From NCBI RefSeq assembly GCF_035607535.1, contig NZ_JAYDZX010000011.1, positions 124,001-188,000 of the forward strand: DNA of 64,000 nt, read 5' to 3'. Of the stretch, positions 19,401 through 27,502 are shown piece after piece. Source of the stretch: Salinimicrobium sp035607535. GTDB lineage: Bacteria > Bacteroidota > Bacteroidia > Flavobacteriales > Flavobacteriaceae. Every line of letters starts with the position of its first letter. Positions within the stretch are counted from its first letter, which is position 1. A model generated the notes under the pieces. It was not told the origin of the DNA, ran no database searches, and saw nothing but the letters and a program-made list of their open reading frames with translations. Both the position numbers and the translations under genes were made by a program.

Positions 19401-19486
19401 TTGATTCCCTAAAGGAGAGAATTGCAACGCAGGTTAGACTTACCCGGAATGGCCAGGGATATAGTTCTATGGAGGTTGTGGGGTAA
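16466..19486 (+). CDS. sbcC: exonuclease SbcCD subunit C (SMC-like ATPase)
   Basis: 1006 residues. The N-terminal Walker A is GPTGSGKSS at about residues 40-48. Two very long Glu/Lys/Leu coiled-coil arms flank the zinc hook CPLC (Cys526 and Cys529). The C-terminal ATPase half has the signature LSGGETFLLSLS and Walker B SLFIDEGFGTLD. It dimerises through the hook and ATP heads to clamp DNA ends for SbcD. Complete, with no frameshift seen, and co-translated with sbcD. Confidence 0.97.
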   Translation: MKILKIEFQNINSLKGRHEIDFTKAPFTVSSLFAITGPTGSGKSSILDVISLALFNMVPRLGRISKSDIINKGALLTRNQKEAFAKVTYQANSGIFASEWSISTNRNNNLRDYEMYLYDMATEKPLDYKKSDVPSKNEELIGLNYNQFIKSVLLAQGDFAQFLKARKDERGELLEKITGTGIYRQVGIKAYQKFKTVNAEIEDRQKEIYLLQKDLLEEESLEEINSSLSEKLKTCEPLEKEIQKLDKLQELKKTIASQENQIQNREKMRSGAIKELENFEEEHGEKLKEHEQVQVFAGELRTWKNLDDSCRELKKELEAHDLGEKRNVTDIDSCLEKIRNFLKTEPATGEIETSLQSFSKNVRNLQQQRDEKLGQYRNLQERFNSELREVPFRLNGNPETEEQKLRELKASGEHNLQDLRLKLEDVDLERPESEKVRLKQVLQQARKAQQEWQIIQNLSAEIERDSKEEKDLLPQVEELPQKIDTDKKQAEILQKRIENLQLQRENELLKASLEDLRHKLTKGEPCPLCGSEHHPYATHLPAKNDNLQLQISELKKELTQLEKQVTTRTANLAHHLKRRSELQKNIAEKTQRLESQKGHFREEFSRINPNDESWEAFCNSREERLSLLEQYEAEKRKLSAILMGLPIISEIKEVLVQGKQIKEKLDDLYTGSDVETDCLELQNSWTGLQHQKRSLATQKQELNQKLSGKDFERKDLEEKLQPKITEADCKEVAEALKKLLPEREYIQLRKKWEELRSQKGQIEATLRTLKDQLEEQRQKDVPESEEELLKRLQENKTQLLSLNEDCEELRRKLRNDKERKTKIAEIEAELEQGKRRIKRWKILDELIGDSKGKKFNDFAQDLSLSQLLILANKRLQDLSDRYRIDKPLEEEDDSLVAIDEHMGGQRRSVKTLSGGETFLLSLSMALALSDLASRNVEINSLFIDEGFGTLDPETLDQTLDTLEKLQAESSKTIGVISHVDSLKERIATQVRLTRNGQGYSSMEVVG

Positions 19487-19577
19487 AGAAAGTTTTAGCT
19501 TTTAGTATTAATTAAAAGATAAAGTTTTGGCTCGCACCGGGGCTTTTGAGGATCTTTATTATTAAATGAATTACGTC

Positions 19578-20261
19578 ATGAAAAAGATCCTTATTATACT
19601 GACTTCGCATAATGAACTGGTAAATACCGATTCCAAAACCGGGGTATGGCTGGGAGAATTCACAGATCCTTATTACGAGTTTATCGACAAAGGTTATACT
19701 GTAACTTTGGCCAGTCCCAAAGGTGGTAAGCCTCCAATAGATCCCAGAAGCGAACTCACAGAAAATATAACCTCTTCAAACCGAAGATTCAAGAAAGACG
19801 AGAAAGCCCAAAAAGATTTTGAATTTACTATAAAGCTCTCAGAGATCAATGCTGATGATTTTGATGCAGTTTTCTTTCCCGGGGGACATGGCCCAATGGG
19901 CGATTTGGCCACAGATGCAGATACTGCACGCCTGGTAGTTGAATTCTTCAATCAGGACAAACCCATTGCGGCAATATGCCATGGACCTGCAGCCTTGTTG
20001 ACAGCGGCAACCGAAGCACCTGAACTCTTACAGGGAAAAGAGGTGACGGCCTTTTCAAATACCGAAGAAAAGATGGTAGGTTTAAGGGACAACATCCCGT
20101 TTAGCCTGGAAGATCGCCTGAAGACCTTAGGTGCCAATTACAGCAGTGCCACACTACCTTTCACTTCCAGGGTAAAAGTAGCTGGAAAGCTGGTCACGGG
20201 GCAAAATCCGGCATCTGCTGAAAAAGCAGCGAAAGAACTTATAAAATTACTGGAATCATAA
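19578..20261 (+). CDS. type 1 glutamine amidotransferase-like (DJ-1/PfpI) protein
   Basis: 227 residues from the ATG at 19578; an in-frame ATG four codons earlier (19566) is also possible, but MKKILIILTSH is the usual start of the family. The nucleophile elbow AICHGPAAL holds the Cys, with the upstream GGHGPM oxyanion region. The long insert after LASPKGG with DPRS is typical of the Hsp31-like branch, whose members act as glyoxalase III, deglycase or holding chaperones. Which activity applies here is not decidable by eye. Stands alone. Confidence 0.85.
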   Translation: MKKILIILTSHNELVNTDSKTGVWLGEFTDPYYEFIDKGYTVTLASPKGGKPPIDPRSELTENITSSNRRFKKDEKAQKDFEFTIKLSEINADDFDAVFFPGGHGPMGDLATDADTARLVVEFFNQDKPIAAICHGPAALLTAATEAPELLQGKEVTAFSNTEEKMVGLRDNIPFSLEDRLKTLGANYSSATLPFTSRVKVAGKLVTGQNPASAEKAAKELIKLLES

Positions 20262-20322
20262 ATCTCCTTTTACAGTTCAACACAAACCTACATCTGTAGA
20301 AAGTACTATTTTTACAGGTGTA

Positions 20323-20970
20323 ATGAACTTTATAGAAGAACTTGATACCTGCCGGGAAGAATTTGAGAAGATGCCCGGTGTGACAGTTATCCATGAGCTC
20401 GATGGGTTTAAACCGCTATTCATGACCTCCAATGGCCTGGATCTTCTTGGGCTGACATTAGAGGAACTTATTGCCATTAAAGAAGATTACCAGCTCCTGT
20501 TCTTTAACCAGGACTTCATGGGAGATTATTTAAAGTCCCTCAGGAGTTTAATTGAAAGGGAAGGGATACACGAGACCTTTTCCTTTTTTCACCAGGTGAA
20601 AATAGAAGGTAAATTCAGGTGGTATGCAGCTTCTCTAAAGGTTTTTAAAGTTGATCACAATTTCTCTCCCACCCACACAATTACTTATGCCGTACCGCTC
20701 GAAGATTTTCACTGGATCACAAAAGCTGAGAGATTACTCGAAGAAACAAATTTTGGCAGAGACAAGCTAGAGAAGTTCACTACCCTTAGCAAGAGAGAAC
20801 TCCAGGTCTTAGCCCTGGCAGCTAAGGGGAATAGAACGGCAGAAATGGCCAGTTCTTTGAAAATCTCGGCAGATACAGTGAATTCCCATCTAAAGTCTAT
20901 CAGGAAGAAACTGGATTGTAAGAGCTCTTTTGAACTTACCGAATATGCCAGGGCATACGATCTTTTGTGA
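20323..20970 (+). CDS. PAS-like sensor with LuxR-type HTH (copy 1)
   Basis: 215 residues. The first ~140 residues form a PAS-like sensory region (MPGVTVIHELDGFKPLFMTSNGLDLLG, FFHQVKIEGKFRWYAASLKVF). The C-terminal 60 residues are a LuxR/GerE helix-turn-helix (LSKRELQVLALAAKGNRTAE, DTVNSHLKSIRKKL). Probably a one-component cytoplasmic transcription regulator. A close paralogue follows at 21068. A TATTTTTA box lies about 20 bases before the start. Confidence 0.8.
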   Translation: MNFIEELDTCREEFEKMPGVTVIHELDGFKPLFMTSNGLDLLGLTLEELIAIKEDYQLLFFNQDFMGDYLKSLRSLIEREGIHETFSFFHQVKIEGKFRWYAASLKVFKVDHNFSPTHTITYAVPLEDFHWITKAERLLEETNFGRDKLEKFTTLSKRELQVLALAAKGNRTAEMASSLKISADTVNSHLKSIRKKLDCKSSFELTEYARAYDLL

Positions 20971-21067
20971 TCGATGTCGAAAAAACGACAATTTTATCGA
21001 TTAAAACAGCTGTAGTTTTATAAAAAGTTTAGATTATCCTATTTTTAGTTCAACTTAAATAGAAATC

Positions 21068-21736
21068 TTGGAGCAATCTTTTGAACAAAAGCTAAAGAAT
21101 TTTTCCGGCTGCGCCGAATTAATGCCGGGCGTAGTAGTGGTCCATGAATTGAGACCGGAGGATTTCTCTACTGTCTATATGAGCTCCCGTGGTTTAAATC
21201 AATTAGGCGTAAGTTTACAGGAACTTACCGAGATGGGTTCAAAATATCACGACAGGTTCTTCAACAATGAAGATATGGAGGGATTTATGATAAAGCTGCG
21301 AAAGATGTTGGAAAACAGGGATCCTAACGAAACCTTCACCTTTTTTCAACAGGTAAAATTTAAGGACCGGCAAGAATGGGTGTGGCACGTAGGATCCATA
21401 AGGATCTTCCATCAGGCACCAGATGGAACACCTACACATATAGTAACTGTGGCATTTCCCGTAGACAGGATGAAACACATAGAAAACAAGGCAGAACGCC
21501 TGTTAAAGGAGAACATGTTCTTTAAAGAAAACCTCGGTAAATTTCTTGGTCTTGGAAAGAGGGCAAAGGAAGTATTGAGATTAGTAGCCCTGGGGAAAAG
21601 TTCAAATGAAATCGCTGATGAGCTTAATATTTCCATCGACACAGTAAATACTCACCGAAAGAATATCAAGAAAAAATTAGGTATCTCAACTACGTACGAA
21701 TTTACAGAGTACGCCCATGCCTATGACCTCATATAG
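21068..21736 (+). CDS. PAS-like sensor with LuxR-type HTH (copy 2)
   Basis: 222 residues, starting with TTG. That start is supported by alignment with the paralogue at 20323: both have about 18 residues before a shared MPG-V-VxHEL segment, and the next in-frame ATG would delete that part. Same architecture: PAS-like domain (FFQQVKFKDRQEWVWHVGSIRIF) and LuxR HTH (LGKRAKEVLRLVALGKSSNE, DTVNTHRKNIKKKLG), with the same ending EYAxAYDLx. Local tandem duplication followed by divergence is the simplest explanation. A strong terminator follows. Confidence 0.8.
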   Translation: MEQSFEQKLKNFSGCAELMPGVVVVHELRPEDFSTVYMSSRGLNQLGVSLQELTEMGSKYHDRFFNNEDMEGFMIKLRKMLENRDPNETFTFFQQVKFKDRQEWVWHVGSIRIFHQAPDGTPTHIVTVAFPVDRMKHIENKAERLLKENMFFKENLGKFLGLGKRAKEVLRLVALGKSSNEIADELNISIDTVNTHRKNIKKKLGISTTYEFTEYAHAYDLI

Positions 21737-21742
21737 GGACAA

Positions 21743-21775
21743 AAAAAATCGGGGCCCCTACACCCCCGATTTTTT
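21743..21775 (+). terminator. intrinsic terminator after the LuxR-type pair
   Basis: 12-bp perfect stem AAAAAATCGGGG / CCCCGATTTTTT with a nine-base loop (CCCCTACAC). The T run forms the U tract; the A run on the other side would also allow stopping from the minus strand. Confidence 0.9.
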
Positions 21776-21926
21776 ATTCCATTGGATCTTATTCATTGCT
21801 GAATAATTTTCTAATCCAATTTCATGTTGTAAAAATAGTTGATGCTGTCTCTCCCTGCAATACCCACTTTTGGTGATTTTTCCCATAAACACCTGGCTTA
21901 TATGTTAAAAATGAAGGCTGAAACAC

Positions 21927-21934
21927 TATTTTTG
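21927..21934 (+). promoter_or_regulatory. candidate -7 box for the pseudouridine synthase gene
   Basis: TATTTTTG matches TAnnTTTG exactly, about 41 bases before the ATG at 21975. No clear -33 TTTG at 17-23 bases upstream. Confidence 0.4.
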
Positions 21935-21974
21935 TCGACCAAATGCTACAGACTCTTCACTCTTCCTTTTTTAT

Positions 21975-22547
21975 ATGCACAGACATTTTAAACTTTATAA
22001 GCCCTACGGTTATCTAAGCCAGTTCATCACTAACCAGCGTACCCGCAGAAACAAACGACTGCTAGGGGAGCTTTATGACTTTCCTGAAAATACAATGGCC
22101 ATAGGCCGACTGGACGAAGATTCTGAAGGACTTCTACTACTTACAACCGACGGTAAAGTGAGTGCAGAGATCACGGGAAGAGGAGTGGAAAAAGAATACT
22201 ATGTACAGGTAGATGGTGAAGTAACTCAAGAAGCTATTAAGCAGCTTCGGAGCGGAGTGGAAATAGGTATAAATGGTAAGAAGTACATGACCAATTCCTG
22301 TGAGGTTATACACCTTGACATTCCTCCCGTTTTTCCTCCACGTTCCAAACCCATCCGGGGCTCCCGTCATGGTCCTACCAGCTGGATCTCTGTAACGCTC
22401 ACCGAAGGTAAGTTTAGGCAGGTAAAGAAAATGACGGCTGCAGTTGGATTCCCCACATTACGGCTTGTACGCGTAAGGATTGGAAATGAATTTTTAAGTA
22501 ATATGGAGCCTGGAGAAGTTGAGGAAGTGAATCAATTCAGTTGCTGA
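21975..22547 (+). CDS. RsuA/RluE-type rRNA pseudouridine synthase
   Basis: 190 residues. The catalytic motif GRLDEDSEGLLLLT holds the Asp that attacks uridine; the N-terminal KPYGYLSQF and C-terminal GKFRQVKKMTAAVGFPTLRLVRVRIG complete the RsuA/RluB/E/F signature. The protein lacks an N-terminal S4 domain and is short, which matches RluE (23S rRNA U2457 in E. coli numbering). I am confident of the family and only moderately of the RluE assignment. Confidence 0.88.
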   Translation: MHRHFKLYKPYGYLSQFITNQRTRRNKRLLGELYDFPENTMAIGRLDEDSEGLLLLTTDGKVSAEITGRGVEKEYYVQVDGEVTQEAIKQLRSGVEIGINGKKYMTNSCEVIHLDIPPVFPPRSKPIRGSRHGPTSWISVTLTEGKFRQVKKMTAAVGFPTLRLVRVRIGNEFLSNMEPGEVEEVNQFSC

Positions 22548-22613
22548 AGAACCTGTTAATTATGTTCATTTTGGTGCCTTTTTTTCGTAACTTAACAAGG
22601 GAATTTATGGGTC

Positions 22614-23471
22614 ATGAAAAATATTGTCATTTCAACAGATTTTTCGTCATCGTACACCAGTACGATCCTGTATGCCCTGAAATTAATGAGGGGCCAAAAA
22701 TGCAACTTTTGGATCCTTAACCAGTCACCAATAAATCCCTACAAGCACTTGTCTTCTGAAGAAATGATGAAGATGGAATGCATTCATTTTGAAGGGCTGC
22801 AAAGAATTCAAAAGCTTCAAAAAAACCTGGTCCATAAATTTCCTGAAGAAGATTTTAATTTCCGGCTGCTTTCTATAGATAAATTACAAGAACAGTCATG
22901 GGATATTTCTCTGGCAATTACTACGACAGCTATTTTAAAGAAATGGAATTGGAAAATGCTGGTTGAACTAGCCACTAAAAGATCTTTTCCGCTTCTTCTG
23001 GTACCTCGGGATCTGGAATTTCGTTCTCCTCGAAAAGTCCTTATGAGTCTAGATCCCAATCTTGAGATAAAGCTTGCCAGTCTTGATCCTTTCATAAAAA
23101 TTTTTGGAAACTACACGATGGATCTGGAAATATTCAGAATATTATCAGATAAGATAAATCCTGCTCTGGAAGCAAGGGATGAATTTGAACTCACACAAAA
23201 ATTTGAAGCTTATCATCCAAAGATCAGGAAAATTTTTTCCCGACATGGAGAAAGGATTCTAAAGGGGAATTCTCTTCAGAAACAAATCGATCTTCATATA
23301 GTTCCGGTGGTACAAAATGCTAGTAATGCACGGTTTGACTCCACCGATCTCTATAGTAGTATTGCAGGGAGCTCCATCCCGGTCATGCTCATCAAAGGTT
23401 CAGAAAAAAATCAACCGGCATTTGTTCCCGGAAAATCCAGAAGCAGAACACTAACAGCTTTTAAGCCATGA
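22614..23471 (+). CDS. degenerate universal stress protein (UspA-like)
   Basis: 285 residues with two Usp-like halves. It starts MKNIVISTDFSSSYTSTILYALKLM, the usual Usp first strand and helix, but the nucleotide-binding G-x2-G-x9-G(S/T) motif is absent; the equivalent region reads TTTAILKKWNWKMLVELATKR. It therefore looks like a non-ATP-binding member. The gene ends in a 4-base ATGA overlap with the membrane-protein gene at 23468, implying coupled translation. Three further family members lie at 31524-34100. Confidence 0.7.
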   Translation: MKNIVISTDFSSSYTSTILYALKLMRGQKCNFWILNQSPINPYKHLSSEEMMKMECIHFEGLQRIQKLQKNLVHKFPEEDFNFRLLSIDKLQEQSWDISLAITTTAILKKWNWKMLVELATKRSFPLLLVPRDLEFRSPRKVLMSLDPNLEIKLASLDPFIKIFGNYTMDLEIFRILSDKINPALEARDEFELTQKFEAYHPKIRKIFSRHGERILKGNSLQKQIDLHIVPVVQNASNARFDSTDLYSSIAGSSIPVMLIKGSEKNQPAFVPGKSRSRTLTAFKP

Positions 23472-23788
23472 AGGTAATCATCGCCATCCTCCTGTTACTT
23501 CATGCCATCTTGCACCTAATGGGATTGGTTAAATCTTTTTATACCGACTTTCTTCCAACCCTTTCCCGCAGAATAAGCAGACTTGAAGGAATGCTTTGGC
23601 TGCTATCTTCCATTATTCTTGTGCTGGCTTTGATCTTCTTCCTGACCAACGCCTGGTACTGGCCTGTTCTGTCAATTTGCGGAGCTCTATTATCACAATT
23701 CCTGATCACTCTAAACTGGGAAGATGCAAAATACGGGACGATACTAAATCTTTTGATCCTGGCGGTAAGTTTTCCGGCCTTGAGTTAA
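23468..23788 (+). CDS. small integral membrane protein, unknown
   Basis: 106 residues with three or four hydrophobic helices (about residues 3-22, 42-61, 65-84 and 90-104). I do not recognise the family. Translation is coupled to the Usp-like gene upstream through an ATGA overlap. Its TAA stop is immediately followed by the stop codon of the convergent metallopeptidase gene, leaving no space for a terminator. Confidence 0.65.
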   Translation: MKVIIAILLLLHAILHLMGLVKSFYTDFLPTLSRRISRLEGMLWLLSSIILVLALIFFLTNAWYWPVLSICGALLSQFLITLNWEDAKYGTILNLLILAVSFPALS

Positions 23789-24628
23789 CTATTGTGCGAG
23801 CGCTTCAAAGGTTCTGCCTCTGGTAAGATCGCCGCTTTTATAACCTTTTAGAAACCATTCCATACGCTGCTGTGAGGTGCCATGAGTAAAAGCGTCCGGC
23901 ACCACGCGGCCGGTAGTTCGCTTCTGGATCGCATCATCACCCACAGCACTCGCCGCACTTAAAGCGATCTCAATATCCCCCTGCTCCAGGTATTCCCTGT
24001 TGTAATGAGCCCAGATGCCGGCATAGAAATCTGCCTGCAACTCAAGGGCTACAGAAAGCTGGTTGGCCTCTGTCTCGCTCATTCCCTGTTGCAGTTGTCG
24101 TACTTTTCCTGAAGTTCCCAGGATCGTCTGTACATGATGTCCCACCTCGTGAGCAATAACATAGGCAATGGCAAAATTGCCTTCTTTGGCCCCAAAGCGA
24201 CTGCGCAGCTCTTCAAAAAAAGTGAGATCCATGTAGATCTTCTGGTCTCCCGGACAATAAAAAGGTCCTGAAGCAGCCGATGCACCACCGCAGGCTGTAT
24301 TCACAACATCACTAAAAAGTACCATTCCCGGTTCGGGATATGAGGCCCCGTTTTGCTGAAAAAGTTCGTTCCAAACGTCCTCTGTGTCTGCCAGGACAAC
24401 TCCTGCATAATCCCCCAGTTCTCTTTCTTCTGCCGTTAGTTCCCTGGTCTCTCCTGCCGGTACCTGCTCCTGGAACTGGTTGAGAATATCTGTTGCATCA
24501 CCGCCTGTAAATAATTGAATAGCGATAAAAATAACCGCAATCAAGCCTCCCCCTACTGCGATCTTACCTTTGGAACTACCCCTGCGATCCTCAACATTAG
24601 AACTTTTTCTTCTGCCTCTCCATTTCAT
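23789..24628 (-). CDS. neutral zinc metallopeptidase (YpfJ family)
   Basis: 279 residues from the ATG at 24628; an in-frame ATG seven codons earlier exists, but the family characteristically begins MKWRGRRxSSNVEDRRG. One transmembrane helix at about residues 22-40 anchors it with the catalytic domain outside. The zinc motif is HEVGHH, followed by a long helical region containing ELQADFYAG that supplies the third ligand. Probable envelope protease (PF04228); natural substrate unknown. Confidence 0.9.
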   Translation of the reverse strand: MKWRGRRKSSNVEDRRGSSKGKIAVGGGLIAVIFIAIQLFTGGDATDILNQFQEQVPAGETRELTAEERELGDYAGVVLADTEDVWNELFQQNGASYPEPGMVLFSDVVNTACGGASAASGPFYCPGDQKIYMDLTFFEELRSRFGAKEGNFAIAYVIAHEVGHHVQTILGTSGKVRQLQQGMSETEANQLSVALELQADFYAGIWAHYNREYLEQGDIEIALSAASAVGDDAIQKRTTGRVVPDAFTHGTSQQRMEWFLKGYKSGDLTRGRTFEALAQ

Positions 24629-24829
24629 TTTGCTGAATTTAGAATACAAATTAGAAAATTATACTCTGGAATTTGTTCAGGTTTTCTTAATTCTCTGCTG
24701 AAGCTGAACAATGATTTTTAGAAAATCAACCGGTTAAGACTTCTTGGGCAATTAAAAATCAAAGTCAGCTTCTTTCCTGTAAACCATGGAAGTTTCAGCA
24801 CCCTATGTTACTACAACCTGAAAGAATTG

Positions 24830-25765
24830 TCAAAATTCTTCTCTGCTCTTCAGCAGCTGTTCATAAAGTGACTCTACGTCCTTTGCCTTAAGAAGTTCTG
24901 TACCGGGTGATTTTATGGTTGCACTCCCACAGGCCAAACCGTACAGAACGGCTTTTTCAATAGGCTGTCCCGTGGATAAGCTGTAAACTATACCTGCAAC
25001 CATACTGTCCCCTGCCCCAATTGAGCTCACATGCTCTACCTGTGGTGCCGGGAATTGCTTCACCTTGCCTCCTGTAGCCAATAATGCTCCTTCCGCTCCA
25101 AGCGATAACACGATGTTCTCCACCTGATGGGTTTCAAGGATCTTCAGCAGAACATTTTTTTGCTGCTCAATAGTTTCCGCAGCTTCCCCTGAAAGATCTT
25201 TTAATTCTTTCCTATTTGGCTTAAGCAAAAAAGCGCCTTCTTCAAGCACTCCTTTGTAGGATCTTCCGGAAGTATCGAGTATAAATTTGAGTCCGCACTT
25301 ACTGGCTCTAGCCGCTGCCCGTGCGTAAAAGTCGGCAGGGGCACCGGGTGGAAGACTACCACTGGCTACAAGAAAAGACCCTTCTTTACATTTATCTATT
25401 TTTTCAAGTAAAGCCTCGTACTCCCGGTCCTGTAATTCCGCACCCGGGAAGCCGAACCGGTAAAGATTTCCGGTAGAGTTTTCGGTAATAGCAAAATTTT
25501 GCCTTAGATCATTGCTAACATGAACGGGATCCTGATTTACCCCTTCCTTTGCAAGAAGATCGGAAAATAATTTACCGGTGTGACCTCCACTAGCAAAGAC
25601 CGCGGTAGACTCACCTCCCAGTCTTTTTATTACCCTTGAAACATTTATTCCACCACCTCCGGCATCTATAAGTGGCTTATCGCATCTTAGCTTCTCATTA
25701 GGTTCTAATTTTTCGGTTTTGGAGTAGATATCAAGGGCAGGATTAACAGTGAGAGTAATGATCAT
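24830..25765 (-). CDS. PfkB-family hexose-phosphate kinase
   Basis: 311 residues. The family signatures are TVNPALD at the N-terminus, GGGGINVSRV (PfkB motif 1) and GAGDSMVAG (motif 2, with the catalytic Asp). This matches the 1-phosphofructokinase/6-phosphofructokinase-2/tagatose-6-phosphate kinase group. Without fruK or lacC neighbours the exact sugar phosphate cannot be assigned; Pfk-2-like activity is my best guess. It diverges from the mlaE operon. A 12-bp perfect palindrome TAATGATCATTA spans its start codon. Confidence 0.85.
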   Translation of the reverse strand: MIITLTVNPALDIYSKTEKLEPNEKLRCDKPLIDAGGGGINVSRVIKRLGGESTAVFASGGHTGKLFSDLLAKEGVNQDPVHVSNDLRQNFAITENSTGNLYRFGFPGAELQDREYEALLEKIDKCKEGSFLVASGSLPPGAPADFYARAAARASKCGLKFILDTSGRSYKGVLEEGAFLLKPNRKELKDLSGEAAETIEQQKNVLLKILETHQVENIVLSLGAEGALLATGGKVKQFPAPQVEHVSSIGAGDSMVAGIVYSLSTGQPIEKAVLYGLACGSATIKSPGTELLKAKDVESLYEQLLKSREEF

Positions 25766-25958
25766 TATCGGGTACTTGTTTGGTTAATGCATGTATGTAT
25801 CTTCTAAGTTACTGAATAGGCAGGTAATTCTAAAACAGAAGCCGGTGATTGTGGTGAGGCACAGCCAGTTCTTTCTACCCGGTTTCTCCCTTAAACCTGA
25901 GAGATATCATAGTTCTCCCCACCTTTCTAAGTTAGCTTTACAGGGAAATGTTCCAGGT

Positions 25959-26738
25959 ATGGCCCGTAGTTTTCCAATAACCGCCAACCTCTACTCCTTC
26001 TTCATAGAAGTTGGAGAGCTGTCTCATTTTGCCGGGAGATTCTTTAGGGAACTTTTCTCCCGCCCCTTTGAATTCCGGGAATTTCTTCGTCAATGTTACC
26101 AGATGGGAAATAAATCCCTGATCCTGGTCTCTATTACAGGGTTTATCCTGGGATTGGTATTTACCTTACAAAGCAGGCCCACATTGATGGAGTTTGGTGC
26201 TGTTTCATGGATGCCTTCAATGATAAGCATCTCAATTGTAAGGGAAATTGGGCCGGTAATTATTGCTCTCATTTGCGCGGGACGAATTGGTTCAAGTATA
26301 GGGGCGGAACTTGGCTCCATGCGGGTAACAGAGCAAATTGATGCCATGGAAGTTTCGGGTACGAACCCTTATAAGTTTCTGGTAGTTACAAGGATACTTG
26401 CCGCAACTCTAATGCTTCCAATTTTGATCTTAATCGGAGATTTTATAGCTCTGCTAGGCTCAGCTCTGGTCGAAAACGTAAAGGGAAATGTCTCTTTTCT
26501 GCTTTACTTCAACCAGGTTTTCGAGGCTTTAGAATTTAGAGATCTTCTTCCGGCCACGGTCAAGTCATTTTTCTTTGGCTTTGCAATAGGCTTGGTTGGC
26601 TGTTTCAAAGGATACTATAGCAGTAAAGGAACTGCAGGGGTAGGACGGGCAGCAAATTCAGCTGTTGTTTTTACCTCCCTGCTTCTTTTTGTGCTGGATT
26701 TTATAGCTGTATTTGTTTCAGATGTGATCTATGGATAA
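25959..26738 (+). CDS. mlaE: MlaE-type ABC transporter permease
   Basis: 259 residues from the ATG at 25959. The frame is open back to 25791, but the extra 56 residues are not part of the family and 259 is the normal length. Five to six transmembrane helices, with the conserved segment IVREIGPVIIALICAGRIGSS and GSMRVTEQIDAMEV seen in MlaE/TGD1. Inner-membrane permease of the phospholipid-transport system that keeps outer-membrane lipid asymmetry. Overlaps mlaF by 8 bases. Confidence 0.92.
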   Translation: MARSFPITANLYSFFIEVGELSHFAGRFFRELFSRPFEFREFLRQCYQMGNKSLILVSITGFILGLVFTLQSRPTLMEFGAVSWMPSMISISIVREIGPVIIALICAGRIGSSIGAELGSMRVTEQIDAMEVSGTNPYKFLVVTRILAATLMLPILILIGDFIALLGSALVENVKGNVSFLLYFNQVFEALEFRDLLPATVKSFFFGFAIGLVGCFKGYYSSKGTAGVGRAANSAVVFTSLLLFVLDFIAVFVSDVIYG

Positions 26739-27495
26739 GGCACTTAAGCATATTGACTATTCAAAAGAGAAAGCCGTTATTTCCATCAACAAGCTCAATA
26801 AGAGATTTGGAGATAATGAAGTATTGAAAGATTTTGACCTTAAGCTATATGAAAACGAGAACCTGGTGATCATGGGAAAATCGGGCTCCGGAAAATCAGT
26901 AATGATCAAATGCCTCGTGGGTCTTATGGAGCCGGATAGCGGTAGTATAGAAGTGCTGGGGAAAGATATTAGCAGACTTCAACAGGAAGAAATGGATGCT
27001 TTACGGGCAGATATTGGTTTTCTTTTTCAAGGGAGCGCACTTTATGATTCTATGACCGTAAGGGAAAATCTTGAGTTTCCTCTTCGAAGACATAAGGCAA
27101 AAACAAAGGGGCAAAAGACAGAGGAACTGGTTTTGGAAGCCTTAGAGAGTGTGGGCCTCCCTCAAACTCTGGATCTTTTGCCGGCAGAACTGTCGGGAGG
27201 AATGCAGCGCCGTATAGCCCTGGCCAGGGCACTAATATTAAAACCAAGGATTATAATTTATGATGAACCCACAACGGGGTTGGATCCTATTACTGCAAAG
27301 GAGATCGTTCACCTCATCACCGAGGTGCAGAAAAAATACAACACCTCCTCCCTCATAATTACTCACGATGTGGACTGTGCCAGGGTCATCGCCGATCGCA
27401 TAGTGCTGTTGTACGATCACACTAATTATACCGAGGGCACATTTGAGGAACTTTCCACTTCGAAGGATCCAAATGTCAAAGCCTTCTTTAAATAA
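26731..27495 (+). CDS. mlaF: MlaF-type ABC transporter ATP-binding protein
   Basis: 254 residues. Walker A GKSGSGKS, signature LSGGMQRR and Walker B IIIYDEPTTGLDP with the switch His in ITHDVD are all intact. It pairs with the MlaE permease encoded just upstream (8-base overlap) and the MCE protein downstream. Confidence 0.93.
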   Translation: MDKALKHIDYSKEKAVISINKLNKRFGDNEVLKDFDLKLYENENLVIMGKSGSGKSVMIKCLVGLMEPDSGSIEVLGKDISRLQQEEMDALRADIGFLFQGSALYDSMTVRENLEFPLRRHKAKTKGQKTEELVLEALESVGLPQTLDLLPAELSGGMQRRIALARALILKPRIIIYDEPTTGLDPITAKEIVHLITEVQKKYNTSSLIITHDVDCARVIADRIVLLYDHTNYTEGTFEELSTSKDPNVKAFFK

Positions 27496-27502
27496 AAAAG
27501 GG

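Noticed and set aside
25756..25767. TAATGATCATTA palindrome as a fourth Crp/Fnr-type operator at pfkB
   Set aside because: It does not fit TGAY-N4-RTCA on the outer bases and overlaps the start codon, so chance is likelier.
25791..25958. 56-codon N-terminal extension of mlaE
   Set aside because: Family members start near the ATG at 25959; the extension lacks signal or domain features.
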